Part shown: positions 25,788 to 34,284 of the stretch, piece by piece
Position numbering within the stretch: position 1 is the first letter of the stretch
Layout: each line of letters opens with the position of its first letter
Assembly (NCBI RefSeq): GCF_004364805.1
Contig: NZ_SOAP01000005.1
Span: forward strand, 62,001 to 126,000
Source: Pelagimonas phthalicica
Lineage (GTDB): Bacteria; Pseudomonadota; Alphaproteobacteria; Rhodobacterales; Rhodobacteraceae
DNA: 64,000 bases
Reading direction: 5' to 3'
Position numbers and translations under genes: made by a program
Notes under the pieces: generated by a model
Told to the model about the DNA's origin: nothing
The model's input: only the letters and a program-made list of their open reading frames with translations
The model's database searches: none

Positions 25788-26768
25788 TTGGATACAGAAG
25801 CCCTCCCATCGTCCTACCTTGAGCGCTACCTCGCACCCTTCGAACACTGGCTGACCGATGACGACGTCATTGAGCTGGCCATCAACCCGGACGGTCGGGT
25901 GTGGATCGAACGACGTGGGTCCACTGCCATGGAATGTGGTGACAAGGCAGTGGATCCGGCTGATGCAATCAACCTCGGCACCACCATGGTTGGCGATGCA
26001 AAGGCCAAGGTCTCCGAGAAAAACCCGCTGGTGTCCGGCAAAGTCGAGTTCCGGGGGCGACCACTGCGGGTGCAGGTCGTGGTTTCGCCTGCCGTTGAGC
26101 AAGGGGCTACAATCACCATCCGGCTGTTTGGGCAAACCGACATTCGCAACTATGAGCCCTCCTACCTTCAAGGCAAGGCAGTTTCTCTGACCGACATTCG
26201 GGCAGAGAAGCTGAAAGCGATTTCGAAACAGGCAGAGACCGATCTGACCGAAGCATTGCGGCAACTTGTTGAGGACCGCCTGAACATCCTGGTGAGCGGT
26301 GGAACCTCGACGGGAAAGACCACATTCGCGCGCCATCTGCTGACCCATGTTCCAGACAATGAGCGCCTTATCACCATCGAAGACGCGTTCGAGCTCTTTC
26401 CTCATCAGCCGAACTCGGTTTGCCTTCTTGCGGATCGGGCCAAGGATAGTCCGCGGTCGGCCGGTGCATTGCTGCAAGCTTCTCTGCGGATGCGACCAGA
26501 TCGGATCGTTGTCGGCGAACTTCGAGGATCGGAAGCGCTCACCTATCTCGAGGCGATCAACACGGGGCATGGTGGATCGGTATCGACGATCCATGCAGAG
26601 ACGGCAGAACTGGCGATTGATCGGCTGGCGATCATGGTCTTGCAGGCCGGAACGCCACTGACCTTTGCTGAAGTGCAGACCTATATCAGGAAGTCGATTG
26701 ATGTGATCGTGCAGTTGGGTCGGACGGATGGACGGCGGGGGATTGCGGAATTGCTGGTCTTGGAGTGA
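25788..26768 (+). CDS. virB11: VirB11-type secretion ATPase
   Basis: A hexameric traffic ATPase of about 326 residues. Walker A is VSGGTSTGKTTFA, then the Asp box (LITIEDAFEL), Walker B region RIVVGELRG and the His box INTGHGGSVSTIHAET. It switches the system between pilus assembly and DNA transfer. The start is inferred as TTG at 25788 because no ATG or GTG is available before the conserved N-terminal domain, and in-frame extension upstream would cross the inverted repeat. It is the last virB gene and converges with a leftward gene 28 bases away. Confidence 0.93.
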   Translation: MDTEALPSSYLERYLAPFEHWLTDDDVIELAINPDGRVWIERRGSTAMECGDKAVDPADAINLGTTMVGDAKAKVSEKNPLVSGKVEFRGRPLRVQVVVSPAVEQGATITIRLFGQTDIRNYEPSYLQGKAVSLTDIRAEKLKAISKQAETDLTEALRQLVEDRLNILVSGGTSTGKTTFARHLLTHVPDNERLITIEDAFELFPHQPNSVCLLADRAKDSPRSAGALLQASLRMRPDRIVVGELRGSEALTYLEAINTGHGGSVSTIHAETAELAIDRLAIMVLQAGTPLTFAEVQTYIRKSIDVIVQLGRTDGRRGIAELLVLE

Positions 26769-26796
26769 GTTCACTGCCACTAACACATCTCGCCAC

Positions 26797-27975
26797 TCAA
26801 TTCTTGAAATCCTCGAAGTTGAGAGCAACTGGCGTGTCCACTTCAACGTCCCTTAGGGTCAATGTACGGTTCTTATCATCCAGTTCGTGTTCCGTCGCAC
26901 CAATCATGAATTCGTCTCCCTCCTTATGCGGTGGACGATGAGTTGGCCGATTCACTAGTAGCCCACTTGGGATGCCAAATTGGTCTGCTCTGTCGTAAAA
27001 AAGGGTGCTTTTGAATCCTGACCCACGCGCCAACTCTCTAGCGGCCTGGCCAATGGTTATGGTCTTTGCCAACCGGCTTTCCAGTGCCTCCTGAAGATCT
27101 TTGATGCGCTTGTAGCGTTCCAGCTTGTCGACGCCGGCGTCGCCACCAAGGTGTTCTACGCCTCTGAGACGAATTAGAACCCCTTTGGAAAACGAAGCTT
27201 CTCCCGAGTCTGTAGAACGAAAGTGGAGCATCGGTGCGATCTGTAGCCGCTGGATTCCGTCTTCAGGACGTCTGACAATATATCGGTCCTCGCGAAACCG
27301 AACTGACATCATGACTGCGCCCATACCTTTCCGCATTTTTTCGAGAGATGCAGGCGCACGGTCAACCACATGGCCAATGACCAAGTAGTTGTCTTTCTGT
27401 TGCACGACCCATCCCTTTGAAGACAAAAAACGGTTCTGCGCATCCAACCATAGCCCCATCGACCTAAGGTACCCGTTTTTGTGAACATAGAAGCGAAGGA
27501 AAGATCGCGAAACCCGGGGTGTTCTGTGTCCCCTTTCCAATGCCTCAGCCCGATATAGAAGGTAGTCGCCAAAAATCTCAGATGTCGCTCCCAAGGGATT
27601 TCGATCCGCACGTTGAAAATTGAATACTGCTCGGTCAGGGCTTAGATCCTGCATCTCAAGCCCAAATATCTTCTTGTAGAGGTTGGCCACGCCCGTGTTT
27701 TGCCGCCACGGGTGGACGGCAGGGACCGCCATCACAAACGCTTCGAAGACGTCTTGACCGCATTTTGGATTGGTTTGCTGCAGGGCTCGCAGGTGAGTGT
27801 CCTTGAATTTCTCGTCGGAAGGAGTCAGTCCACGGTTCATCTCGTCCAAAAGCGGCCCAAACACTCTTTTTGTCAGCCCTGCCAGGCCCAAATCACTCTG
27901 AAGTCGCCTTAAGAATTCGGCTACCTTTGCCCTCAAGGCCAGCTGTTCATCGTCAAGTTTCTTTCCTCGACCCAT
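26797..27975 (-). CDS. Unrecognised protein, possible regulator with a sensor-like domain
   Basis: A 392-residue soluble protein on the minus strand, not recognised. The N-terminal third is helical (KVAEFLRRLQSDLGLAGLTK). The middle, EIFGDYLLYRAEALERGHRT, and following strands (RSFLRFYVHKNGYLRSM) loosely resemble sensor domains attached to some alphaproteobacterial regulators. The C-terminal part has a helical segment (IGQAARELARGSGF) and a beta-rich tail. ATG at 27975 with GAGG upstream is preferred to a GTG at 27987. Two DnaA-box-like repeats lie just upstream, so a replication or copy-number role should also be considered. It sits between virB11 and virD4, as a conjugation regulator might. 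Confidence 0.6.
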   Translation of the reverse strand: MGRGKKLDDEQLALRAKVAEFLRRLQSDLGLAGLTKRVFGPLLDEMNRGLTPSDEKFKDTHLRALQQTNPKCGQDVFEAFVMAVPAVHPWRQNTGVANLYKKIFGLEMQDLSPDRAVFNFQRADRNPLGATSEIFGDYLLYRAEALERGHRTPRVSRSFLRFYVHKNGYLRSMGLWLDAQNRFLSSKGWVVQQKDNYLVIGHVVDRAPASLEKMRKGMGAVMMSVRFREDRYIVRRPEDGIQRLQIAPMLHFRSTDSGEASFSKGVLIRLRGVEHLGGDAGVDKLERYKRIKDLQEALESRLAKTITIGQAARELARGSGFKSTLFYDRADQFGIPSGLLVNRPTHRPPHKEGDEFMIGATEHELDDKNRTLTLRDVEVDTPVALNFEDFKN

Positions 27976-27987
27976 TAGCCCTCGCAC

Positions 27988-28007
27988 TTATCCACATACT
28001 ATCCACA
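27988..28007 (-). promoter_or_regulatory. Two DnaA-box-like repeats upstream of the unknown gene
   Basis: TTATCCACA at 27988-27996 is a perfect DnaA-box consensus and CTATCCACA at 27999-28007 differs by one base. The shared TATCCACA units are 11 bases apart, one helical turn. They lie 13 bases upstream of the chosen start of the leftward gene. They may bind DnaA or the gene's own product as an operator. Confidence 0.5.
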
Positions 28008-28049
28008 AGACAAACTTTTCGGATATTTTAGGACGTTAACTCAAGTTCC

Positions 28050-28082
28050 CGGACAAATTCAACTCAATGTATGAATTGTCCG
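28050..28082. promoter_or_regulatory. Inverted repeat in the divergent intergenic region
   Basis: CGGACAAATTC at 28050-28060 faces GAATTGTCCG at 28073-28082, matching apart from one extra A. It lies in the 326-base gap between the leftward unknown gene and the rightward 65-residue gene, so it may be an operator for either. The rest of the gap, 28083-28301, shows no convincing gene. Confidence 0.45.
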
Positions 28083-28301
28083 AGGTCTTGTTCCGAATAC
28101 GGCTATGATTTTAGGAGATTTTTCTGCAAGTGCGAAGGCTGCACGCATCTTGCCATATTTTGCGTGCGCTGCCGAAACCCGCTTACCATGGAGTTGTTGA
28201 AGCGCCAAAGACAAGCTGCTCCGGCAACGCTAGAGACACCTAGCTGCGCAGGAAACGTGAGTCAACGGCTTAACGCAACTGCTCACGAAAGGAGTCACCC
28301 A

Positions 28302-28499
28302 ATGAGCACCTTCGACACACATGAACCGCCAGCCTTCTTGGCTTCCACTCTTGTCCGTCGCCTTCTGGCCTGGCTGCTGTGGCTGCTCTTTGAGTGGCTG
28401 TTCGGCAAGTCAGGAGACCGGTCGGACGACGTAGCGGATGAAGCCCCGAAGCCATGGGCGGACGAGATCATGTTCCGGAGTGAAGCCGGCGCTTTCTAG
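28302..28499 (+). CDS. Small single-pass membrane protein
   Basis: A 65-residue protein with one hydrophobic segment (LLAWLLWLLFEWLFG, about residues 20-34) and an acidic C-terminal half. It has a very good ribosome binding site (AAAGGAG, seven bases before ATG) and is followed by a strong terminator at 28528-28559, so it is a complete single-gene unit. The family is not recognised. It sits between the virB operon and the leftward virD4 operon; a role in conjugation, surface or entry exclusion, or toxin-like membrane activity is possible but unproven. Confidence 0.65.
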   Translation: MSTFDTHEPPAFLASTLVRRLLAWLLWLLFEWLFGKSGDRSDDVADEAPKPWADEIMFRSEAGAF

Positions 28500-28527
28500 C
28501 CGGAAAAGCTCGTATCACCAACCCAAG

Positions 28528-28559
28528 GGCGCTGCGAGGATTTCGTGGCGCCTTTTTTT
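28528..28559 (+). terminator. Intrinsic terminator after the small membrane protein
   Basis: GGCGCTGCGA at 28528-28537 pairs with TCGTGGCGCC at 28543-28552 (ten pairs, two of them G-T) around GGATT, followed by seven T. Convincing rho-independent terminator for the rightward gene. Confidence 0.85.
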
Positions 28560-28757
28560 GCGATAGTCGGCCGGAATTCGCTCCCTTGGTTTTTTCAAAG
28601 GGCTGGAATCAGTCGGCACCGCCTCCAAACTGCAGGTCACCAAAGCCGTGCCGGATGAAGTAATCCTTGATGCCTGCCTTAGGATCGGCACGCGGATTTA
28701 GCAAAGAATTTGTCCCGGTCAAGTCTACTTCCAGCCTTCATGAAGTCACAAGGGTCG

Positions 28758-30653
28758 TCATTCTCCCAAAAGCTCTTCGATGAAACTCTCCTGCCGGTCC
28801 AGCACGCGCTCCCACTCCGTCGGCACCCCATCGTCCCGGTCCATCTCCTCCGGTCGGAAATTATCAGCATCGGGTTTCGCCGCCACCGCCCGCATAGCCC
28901 GCGCTTGCCGCCGCCGCGACCTCAATGTGCTGGCAGCCTCCTGTTCCTCGTCGGTATCAACGTCATCACCACCATCAACCCAAGGCCCCACCCCTTCCAC
29001 GCTCGGCGGGTATGGGTAGTCCCTGACCTCCTGTTGTTCGACCATTCCCTTGAACATCGGATCATCATAGTACTTGATCCGTTGCGCCTTGATCGGATGC
29101 TGTGGCGAGGCAAGGATGATGACCTCGTCGGGATCCAGTAGCCGTGCCTCGGTCTCCGAAAGCAGTGGTCGTTCCTCCAGCCGAGCGCTGGTCGAGGTTG
29201 CCCCCAGGATACCCTTGTTGCGCCCATACATGCGCGTCACGGCCTCCCGCGTCGTGCTACCAACCGCCGCCGACACCTCCCGGACGGTCCGTTGATCCCG
29301 CGGCGTGATGTAGAGTTTAAGCCCTGCCCCGTTCTCGAGGCTCTCACGGCCCTCGGACCCATAGATGCGATCCAGTGCGGCCAGGGACTGCGCGATCATC
29401 GCCACGCGCCCACCGTAGCTCGCCAGCGAATGGATCGCCCTCTCGAGATAGGGCATCGCCCCCATCTGCTGGAATTCATCGATCATCATCATGACCGGCC
29501 AGGGCTCGTCAGGGCCCGGCTCATTCAGGCGCAGGCTGGCGATGAGATCGGCGAACATGAGCCGCAGAAGCGGCGCCAGCGTCGCGATATGATCCTCGGA
29601 AACCACGATGTAAAGCGAATGCGGTTTGCGCCGGAACTGACCGAAGTCAAAGTCGCTCGCCTCGGTGGCCGATCGCACTGCCGGGTTGTCCCATTGTTTG
29701 AGGCCCGCCGTCATCAGGGCCTGGATATTCGAGGTCAGAAGCCGTGAAGAGGCGCTGGCTGCATTGGTCCAGAGCTCGCGGACGACCTCTTCATTCGCTT
29801 CCTCGGCGTAGGCGCTGTACTGGGCGTTTTTGTAGTCCCCTGCCGAGACGATCTTGTTGACCTCACCCAGGGTCGGCGTGCCGCGCTGGATCGCGAGTAG
29901 GCAGGCCGCGACGAAAATCGATTTGCCGGCCTCGGAGAAGGTGTCGAGGGTCTTGTTGTCCTTGTCGAGGAACAGATCAGCCAGGATCGACACTTCCGTG
30001 AACTGTTGAGCGAAGCTGGGATAGGCTGCGATACGGGCTAGCGGGTTGTAACAATGGGTGCTGTTGGCCCAGTCGAACGGGCTGAACCGGAACACCTCGT
30101 CGCCATTGAGAGCCCGGAGTCGCGAAGTCTTGTCGAAGTTCTCGCCCTTGACGTCGAGCACCACGACGGAGCCCGCGAAAGACAGCAGGTTCGGGATCAC
30201 GAAGCCCACGCCCTTACCGGCCCGGGTCGGCGCCACCATCATCACATGGGGGATTTCGGTGGAGGAGATGAACTCGGATTTGGATTTGGGCTTGCCGAGT
30301 TTGCCGCAGACAAAACCCTTGCCCGGACCTTGCAGCATGCCGTTTTTGCGAAGCTCGGCCTTGATCTGCCAATGAGCCGAGCCGTAATCATCCTGCTCCC
30401 GTTTCCAGGTCCAGGCGGCGGCGAGAACCGCTAACCCAAGCGCCCCGAACCCGACTGCACCGAACGCCACCTTGAAGGCTTCCGGGTGCGCGAGGCGCAA
30501 TCCTGAACCAGCACGCCAGACGGCGAACATATCAAACTGGCCAAAGCCGGTGCGCAAGGCCAGCGCCAGGTAGAAGCTGGCGACGATGGTGCCCAGCAAA
30601 GTGCCACAGATCAGACCGAAGGGCACCGCGGCCCAGAGAGGAATGGGTTTCAT
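28758..30653 (-). CDS. virD4: VirD4-type coupling protein
   Basis: A 631-residue type IV coupling ATPase (VirD4/TraG) that brings the relaxase-DNA complex to the VirB channel. There are two N-terminal membrane segments (about residues 8-35 and 65-85), Walker A APTRAGKGVGFVIPNLL near residue 140, and Walker B with MMIDEFQQMGAM. It also has the conserved VVVLDVKGENFDKT and a C-terminal acidic tail. It follows the relaxase by 14 bases in one leftward mob operon. 28560-28757 between it and the terminator holds no gene. Confidence 0.94.
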   Translation of the reverse strand: MKPIPLWAAVPFGLICGTLLGTIVASFYLALALRTGFGQFDMFAVWRAGSGLRLAHPEAFKVAFGAVGFGALGLAVLAAAWTWKREQDDYGSAHWQIKAELRKNGMLQGPGKGFVCGKLGKPKSKSEFISSTEIPHVMMVAPTRAGKGVGFVIPNLLSFAGSVVVLDVKGENFDKTSRLRALNGDEVFRFSPFDWANSTHCYNPLARIAAYPSFAQQFTEVSILADLFLDKDNKTLDTFSEAGKSIFVAACLLAIQRGTPTLGEVNKIVSAGDYKNAQYSAYAEEANEEVVRELWTNAASASSRLLTSNIQALMTAGLKQWDNPAVRSATEASDFDFGQFRRKPHSLYIVVSEDHIATLAPLLRLMFADLIASLRLNEPGPDEPWPVMMMIDEFQQMGAMPYLERAIHSLASYGGRVAMIAQSLAALDRIYGSEGRESLENGAGLKLYITPRDQRTVREVSAAVGSTTREAVTRMYGRNKGILGATSTSARLEERPLLSETEARLLDPDEVIILASPQHPIKAQRIKYYDDPMFKGMVEQQEVRDYPYPPSVEGVGPWVDGGDDVDTDEEQEAASTLRSRRRQARAMRAVAAKPDADNFRPEEMDRDDGVPTEWERVLDRQESFIEELLGE

Positions 30654-30667
30654 GAGGGATGCTCCGA

Positions 30668-32584
30668 TCAGAAGGACAGGTCGTCGTCGAGATCACGTCC
30701 GAGGTCCCGGCTTCGGGTCTGCTCGGCATCCATCTGCCGCGCCACCTCCGTCACCTTGTCCTGTTGCAGGGCGGCGGCGCGGTCGGTGAAGACCTGATCG
30801 CCGGTTTCCTCATGGGTCATCTCGAGGAACTCCTGCGTGACCGTGATCTGGTCGATCTTGCCGGGCAGCGCCTCTTCCAGCACCGCGTAGTTGCCGCGCC
30901 GTAGCTCGGCCACCCCTTCCTCTCCGAGTTCCTTGAAGAGCTCGGCTTGCAAGGTGCGTTCAACCACTTCTTCCTGTTCCTCAGAAAGCGTACCCTCTTT
31001 CAGCATATCCGCCAGTTCCTGCAGATAGGCGTTCGGTCCCCTGTCGGCATCGTCAACCAGTGAGAGGTCTTGTCCATCTTCAGCATTCAGCCCTGCGCCA
31101 ACGGGCACACCCAGTTCCCGCGCGCGCTCCATGAGGCGGTCCATCACGCCGTCAACCTTCTCGAGCGCGCCATCGAGTTGGTCATCATTGGCGGTCTCAA
31201 CCGTGAGGCCGTCCCTGGCCAACACCGCCCCCATGTCGCGCTCAACCCAGTCCTGGGCCAGCCCGTAGTTCGTGGTGCCGCCCGAGACGATGCGGGCTGT
31301 GAGATCATCACCGTCGATCCCGGCTTCCCGCGCATCCGACAGAATGTTCTCCAGAGCTTCATCCCGCCCGGATTGCAGCGCTTCCATCAGACGCACGTCC
31401 CCTGCCCCCGGCGGATAGGGCTCGGCCAGGTCACGGCCGAAGCGCGCCCGCAGGTCAGGGTCAGGCACCATCTGCGACAAGTCACGGATGATCGGGGCAG
31501 CCTTGACCTCGAAACTGGCGCGGGCCTCACCGTCCAGTTCCTCGGCTTTGAGCCGCAGGGCCTCAATGGTGCGCTCGGAATACTCGATCGCATCCCCGAC
31601 GGTCTGGATGTCCTTCATGTCAATCTCTCCTGCGGTGAACTGGTGAACGGTGTTTGACCCAAGACCCTTGGCCATGGCCCGCACGGCGCGAGCCAGGTGA
31701 CGCTGATCCATGCGATCCATTAGGTCGGCCAGCTTCACATAGTCCTTGGCAAAACCGACAACCTGGGCCTGGGCGATGGCGGACTCCTCGGGCGTCATCG
31801 CGATTTCGCGCGGCAGACGCGCCTCTTCCTTGGCCCGGTAAATCTCTTCGATGCCGGGGGCCTTGGCGAAGATGCCGCGCTCGAGACGGGTGGTGGCATC
31901 CAGCATCACGCCATAGCCCTCTGCGATCTCCGCCTGCTTCTCGCGCATGAGCTGGGGCGACATTACCCCCTCAGCCCAGCAGGAGAACCAGGTCCCCTGC
32001 TCCCGACCACGATTGTTCAGAACGATATGCGCATGCCGGTGCGCGCGGTCGTCATGGACCGCCAGCACGTAATCCCACTGATCGCCATATTCACCGCTCT
32101 CGAAGAAATGTTCCGCCCAGTCGAGCGCGATGTCGCGGACCTTGTCGGTGCTGACATCTGTCGGGAAGGACAGAAGCATGTGCGAGGTGAAGCCAAGCTT
32201 GGTGGTGCCCCGCCAGGTATCGGACCAGGCCTCGATGATTTCATCCTTCTGATCCCCCGTCAGGACCGCCGCCTCACTTAACGGGTTGGTCATCGTCGAA
32301 TAGGTGAAGACCGCCTTGTCGTTGATATAGGAGAGCTGGTTGCCGAGAGAGGCGCGTGTTTTGCACCCCCCCGCCCTGATCCGCTTGAACACCGCCGCTC
32401 GGCTTTGACCCGAGGCGGCCTTGGCGATGTTGCGCACCGAGAGCCGCCCTACCCGCGCATAGCTGCGCCCCTGCCGGCGTCCTGCAAGCCGCGCATCAAT
32501 CCGGGCCTGGGCCTTGCCTCGGATACGCTCGTCTTCCCAGAGGCGACCCATGACCGAGGTGTAGAGGGAGAGCGGATCAGCCAT
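30668..32584 (-). CDS. VirD2-type conjugative relaxase
   Basis: A 638-residue relaxase from ATG at 32584. The three-histidine metal site is visible in HDDRAHRHAHIVLNN (about residues 175-190), preceded by LGFTSHMLLSFPTDVS. The likely catalytic tyrosine is in the N-terminal part (LSYINDKAVFTYS). The long C-terminal half is helical and acidic and probably carries the secretion signal. It nicks oriT and stays bound to the 5' end of the transferred strand. The nearby sequence TATCCTGC (33200-33207) fits the nic consensus of this class. The start overlaps the end of the MobC-like gene by eight bases. Confidence 0.9.
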   Translation of the reverse strand: MADPLSLYTSVMGRLWEDERIRGKAQARIDARLAGRRQGRSYARVGRLSVRNIAKAASGQSRAAVFKRIRAGGCKTRASLGNQLSYINDKAVFTYSTMTNPLSEAAVLTGDQKDEIIEAWSDTWRGTTKLGFTSHMLLSFPTDVSTDKVRDIALDWAEHFFESGEYGDQWDYVLAVHDDRAHRHAHIVLNNRGREQGTWFSCWAEGVMSPQLMREKQAEIAEGYGVMLDATTRLERGIFAKAPGIEEIYRAKEEARLPREIAMTPEESAIAQAQVVGFAKDYVKLADLMDRMDQRHLARAVRAMAKGLGSNTVHQFTAGEIDMKDIQTVGDAIEYSERTIEALRLKAEELDGEARASFEVKAAPIIRDLSQMVPDPDLRARFGRDLAEPYPPGAGDVRLMEALQSGRDEALENILSDAREAGIDGDDLTARIVSGGTTNYGLAQDWVERDMGAVLARDGLTVETANDDQLDGALEKVDGVMDRLMERARELGVPVGAGLNAEDGQDLSLVDDADRGPNAYLQELADMLKEGTLSEEQEEVVERTLQAELFKELGEEGVAELRRGNYAVLEEALPGKIDQITVTQEFLEMTHEETGDQVFTDRAAALQQDKVTEVARQMDAEQTRSRDLGRDLDDDLSF

Positions 32585-33161
32585 TGGAGGCACCCACTGC
32601 GGAAAACCCCTTCGCGTCTTCCTCAACGATATCCGGCATCCCTGCGCCGCGCTGCACCTGCGCCAGATCCTTCATCGCACCAAGCTCGCGAGTCGTCTTC
32701 TGTGCCAGTTCGACAAGCTCGGAAACCAGCGCCCGATCCTCGTCTGTAAGCACCATCCGTCCCCGACGCACCGCCTTGGCCAGGGCCATCCCGGCATCGG
32801 TCAATTCCCGTGATTGGCGCCAGGTCTCGACAAACCCGTCGAGCCGATCTGCCGTCACATCCATGAACCCGCAGCGGGCGCGCACCACCGCTTTCAGAGC
32901 CTGACTACGGTTGGCAAAGCCACGCACCTGCCACTCCGCATCGAAGGCAGAAAGCTCGGATTGAGACGCCCGGAAGGTGACCACTTCAGACGGATCGCGG
33001 ACTGCGACACCCTCACCTATCTCCTCTTTCGCGAGCCGCGACACATGCCGCACGGACACGCCAAACTCCGCAGACAACTCCTGCGCCGACTCCCCAGTCT
33101 GGAACCGTCGCGCGATCTCTATCCGCTGCTCAAGCTTCAGGTTTTTCGCCGCTCGCGGCAT
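32577..33161 (-). CDS. MobC-like DNA-binding accessory protein
   Basis: A 194-residue protein encoded just upstream of the relaxase and overlapping it. The N terminus (residues 5-45) is a helix-turn-helix, with GESAQELSAEFGVSVRHVSR. A second region from about residue 60 (VVTFRASQSELSAFDAEWQ) resembles the ribbon-helix-helix/MobC type of oriT-binding accessory proteins. ATG at 33161 has GAGGGG eight bases upstream. A longer form from 33200 would start exactly on the predicted nic site and is less likely. It probably binds oriT, helps the relaxase and represses the mob operon through the palindrome at 33180-33195. Confidence 0.72.
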   Translation of the reverse strand: MPRAAKNLKLEQRIEIARRFQTGESAQELSAEFGVSVRHVSRLAKEEIGEGVAVRDPSEVVTFRASQSELSAFDAEWQVRGFANRSQALKAVVRARCGFMDVTADRLDGFVETWRQSRELTDAGMALAKAVRRGRMVLTDEDRALVSELVELAQKTTRELGAMKDLAQVQRGAGMPDIVEEDAKGFSAVGASNG

Positions 33162-33250
33162 CTTCAGACCCCTCGGACAAAATGTGTATACATTTGCCAT
33201 ATCCTGCCAACTTCATACAAGGCTGCCCCACCATACGATACTATACCAGT
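33162..33250 (+). other. Predicted oriT with T-DNA-border-like nic site
   Basis: TATCCTGC at 33200-33207 matches the YATCCTG/Y nic consensus of IncP/Ti-type relaxases, with cleavage expected between G33206 and C33207 on the + strand. On the other strand it reads TGGCAGGATAT, identical over 11 bases to the core of Ti T-DNA borders. Immediately left is the palindrome AAATGT-GTAT-ACATTT (33180-33195), a likely binding site for the accessory protein. The site adjoins the VirD2-type relaxase operon. Transfer would lead with sequence to the right of 33207. Confidence 0.72.
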
Positions 33251-33402
33251 CTGTCAATAATATACTTTCGTTGCTTCTGGTCTCGGCAGCCTTGTATTCC
33301 GCTTCACGCCGAGCACCAAAGGTGCGAGGCCCTGCCTCCCTCACCATCAAGAACCCCACCTGTCCAATGGGTCCCCTTCTCCAGCCCCGCCCGAGGGTCT
33401 GG

Positions 33403-33543
33403 CCGAACACGCATGTGTTCGGACGGAAACGCGGGCAGGCGCAAACCCCACCGACAGGGCGGACAGGCAGGGTCAAGGAGGGCCAGATTTGGCTTGGCCA
33501 AATCTCTGCCGCAAAAACCGCCAGGCCCGGCCTGGCGGTTTTT
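33403..33543. repeat. Cluster of three hairpins next to oriT
   Basis: CCGAACAC-GCAT-GTGTTCGG at 33403-33422; AGATTTGGC-TTG-GCCAAATCT at 33485-33505; and a pair of 15-bp perfect arms (AAAAACCGCCAGGCC and its complement, one base between) at 33513-33543. The last has A and T runs on its outer sides and can act as a bidirectional terminator. As single-stranded DNA the three would fold during transfer. No gene is seen in 33201-33728. Confidence 0.75.
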
Positions 33544-33728
33544 GGGGATGGCCCCCTTGAGGCTGGCTGGCTGCTCTGTCGCGATTCCTTTGATCTTGGC
33601 GGCGTTCGACCTTTGAGCGCGCAGCGACCGACACCTGGGGGTCGCCACCGGCAATCAACCCCGCCGGTGACGGCGTCCCTGGAACAGGGAAAGGGCCGCC
33701 TGATGGCGGCCCATCCTCGTCAGAGGAT

Positions 33729-33935
33729 TTAGTCGTGAGGTTCCTTCGAACTCGGCGGGAACATCACCAGCTCCGAAACCGCGACCGGGAAGTCGAGCTT
33801 GAGGCTGAAGAACTCCGAGCCGTCCCCGTTGCGGGTGTTGCGGAACATGGCGCCCACGCGTTGGAAGCGGGTGCGTTCCTGGCCGTCATTGTCGGTGAAT
33901 TTGACTGGGACGGTGGCGACGTAGTGGCTGGTCAT
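33729..33935 (-). CDS. Small conserved plasmid protein (DUF736-like region)
   Basis: A 68-residue soluble protein, MTSHYVATVPVKFTDNDGQE at its start, preceded by AAAAAGGAGAGACC, a very strong ribosome binding site. Beta-rich with GAMFRNTRNG and SLKLDFPVAVSELVMFP, loosely similar to half of a DUF736 domain; the assignment is tentative. It is the first gene right of oriT and so would be the first to enter a recipient. A decayed paralogue lies in inverted orientation at 34124-34284. Confidence 0.7.
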   Translation of the reverse strand: MTSHYVATVPVKFTDNDGQERTRFQRVGAMFRNTRNGDGSEFFSLKLDFPVAVSELVMFPPSSKEPHD

Positions 33936-34129
33936 TTGGGTCTCTCCTTTTTGCGATGGGGATCTCACAGCACGGGGGCAAGAGGCCCGGTCGCAAGCGC
34001 AAATGCGGAGGGTCCGCGCCAAAGGCGTGGAAGCCGTATTTGTGCTTGCCGAAGCGCAAGCGGAGGGCACGGCCGGACCGACCCCGTGCGATCCACATCA
34101 GTGAGCAAAAAGGAGATACCCAAATGACC
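33930..34129. repeat. 25-bp inverted repeat of a gene's ribosome binding site region
   Basis: 33930-33954 and 34105-34129 are inverted copies with one mismatch. Each holds GCAAAAAGGAGA plus CCCAAATGACC, i.e. ribosome binding site and start codon. The 150 bases between them are GC-rich with no gene. The repeat arises from an inverted duplication of the small gene at 33729-33935. Confidence 0.8.
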
Positions 34130-34284
34130 TCTGCCATCACGCAGTCGCTACTGGCTTTGTGCATGTCGAGATGACGTGCCCGGTTGCCTCGAACCGCCAC
34201 ATAGGGGGGCCATGTTCCGGATGGCCGCCGATCAGGAAGTGCCGTTCATCTGCCTCAAGTTTGACTTCCAGCTTCCGGCATGAA
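34124..34284 (+). pseudogene. Decayed inverted paralogue of the small gene at 33729-33935
   Basis: The ATG at 34124 keeps the same leader and first codons (MTS) as the gene at 33935. Its frame stops after 16 residues. Continuing in shifted frames, HAVATGFVHVEM and then AMFRM...LKFDFQLPA align with HYVATVPVKFT and GAMFR...LKLDFPVAV of the intact copy, ending at TGA 34282-34284. At least two frameshifts are needed. 34285-34464 shows nothing further. Confidence 0.55.
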
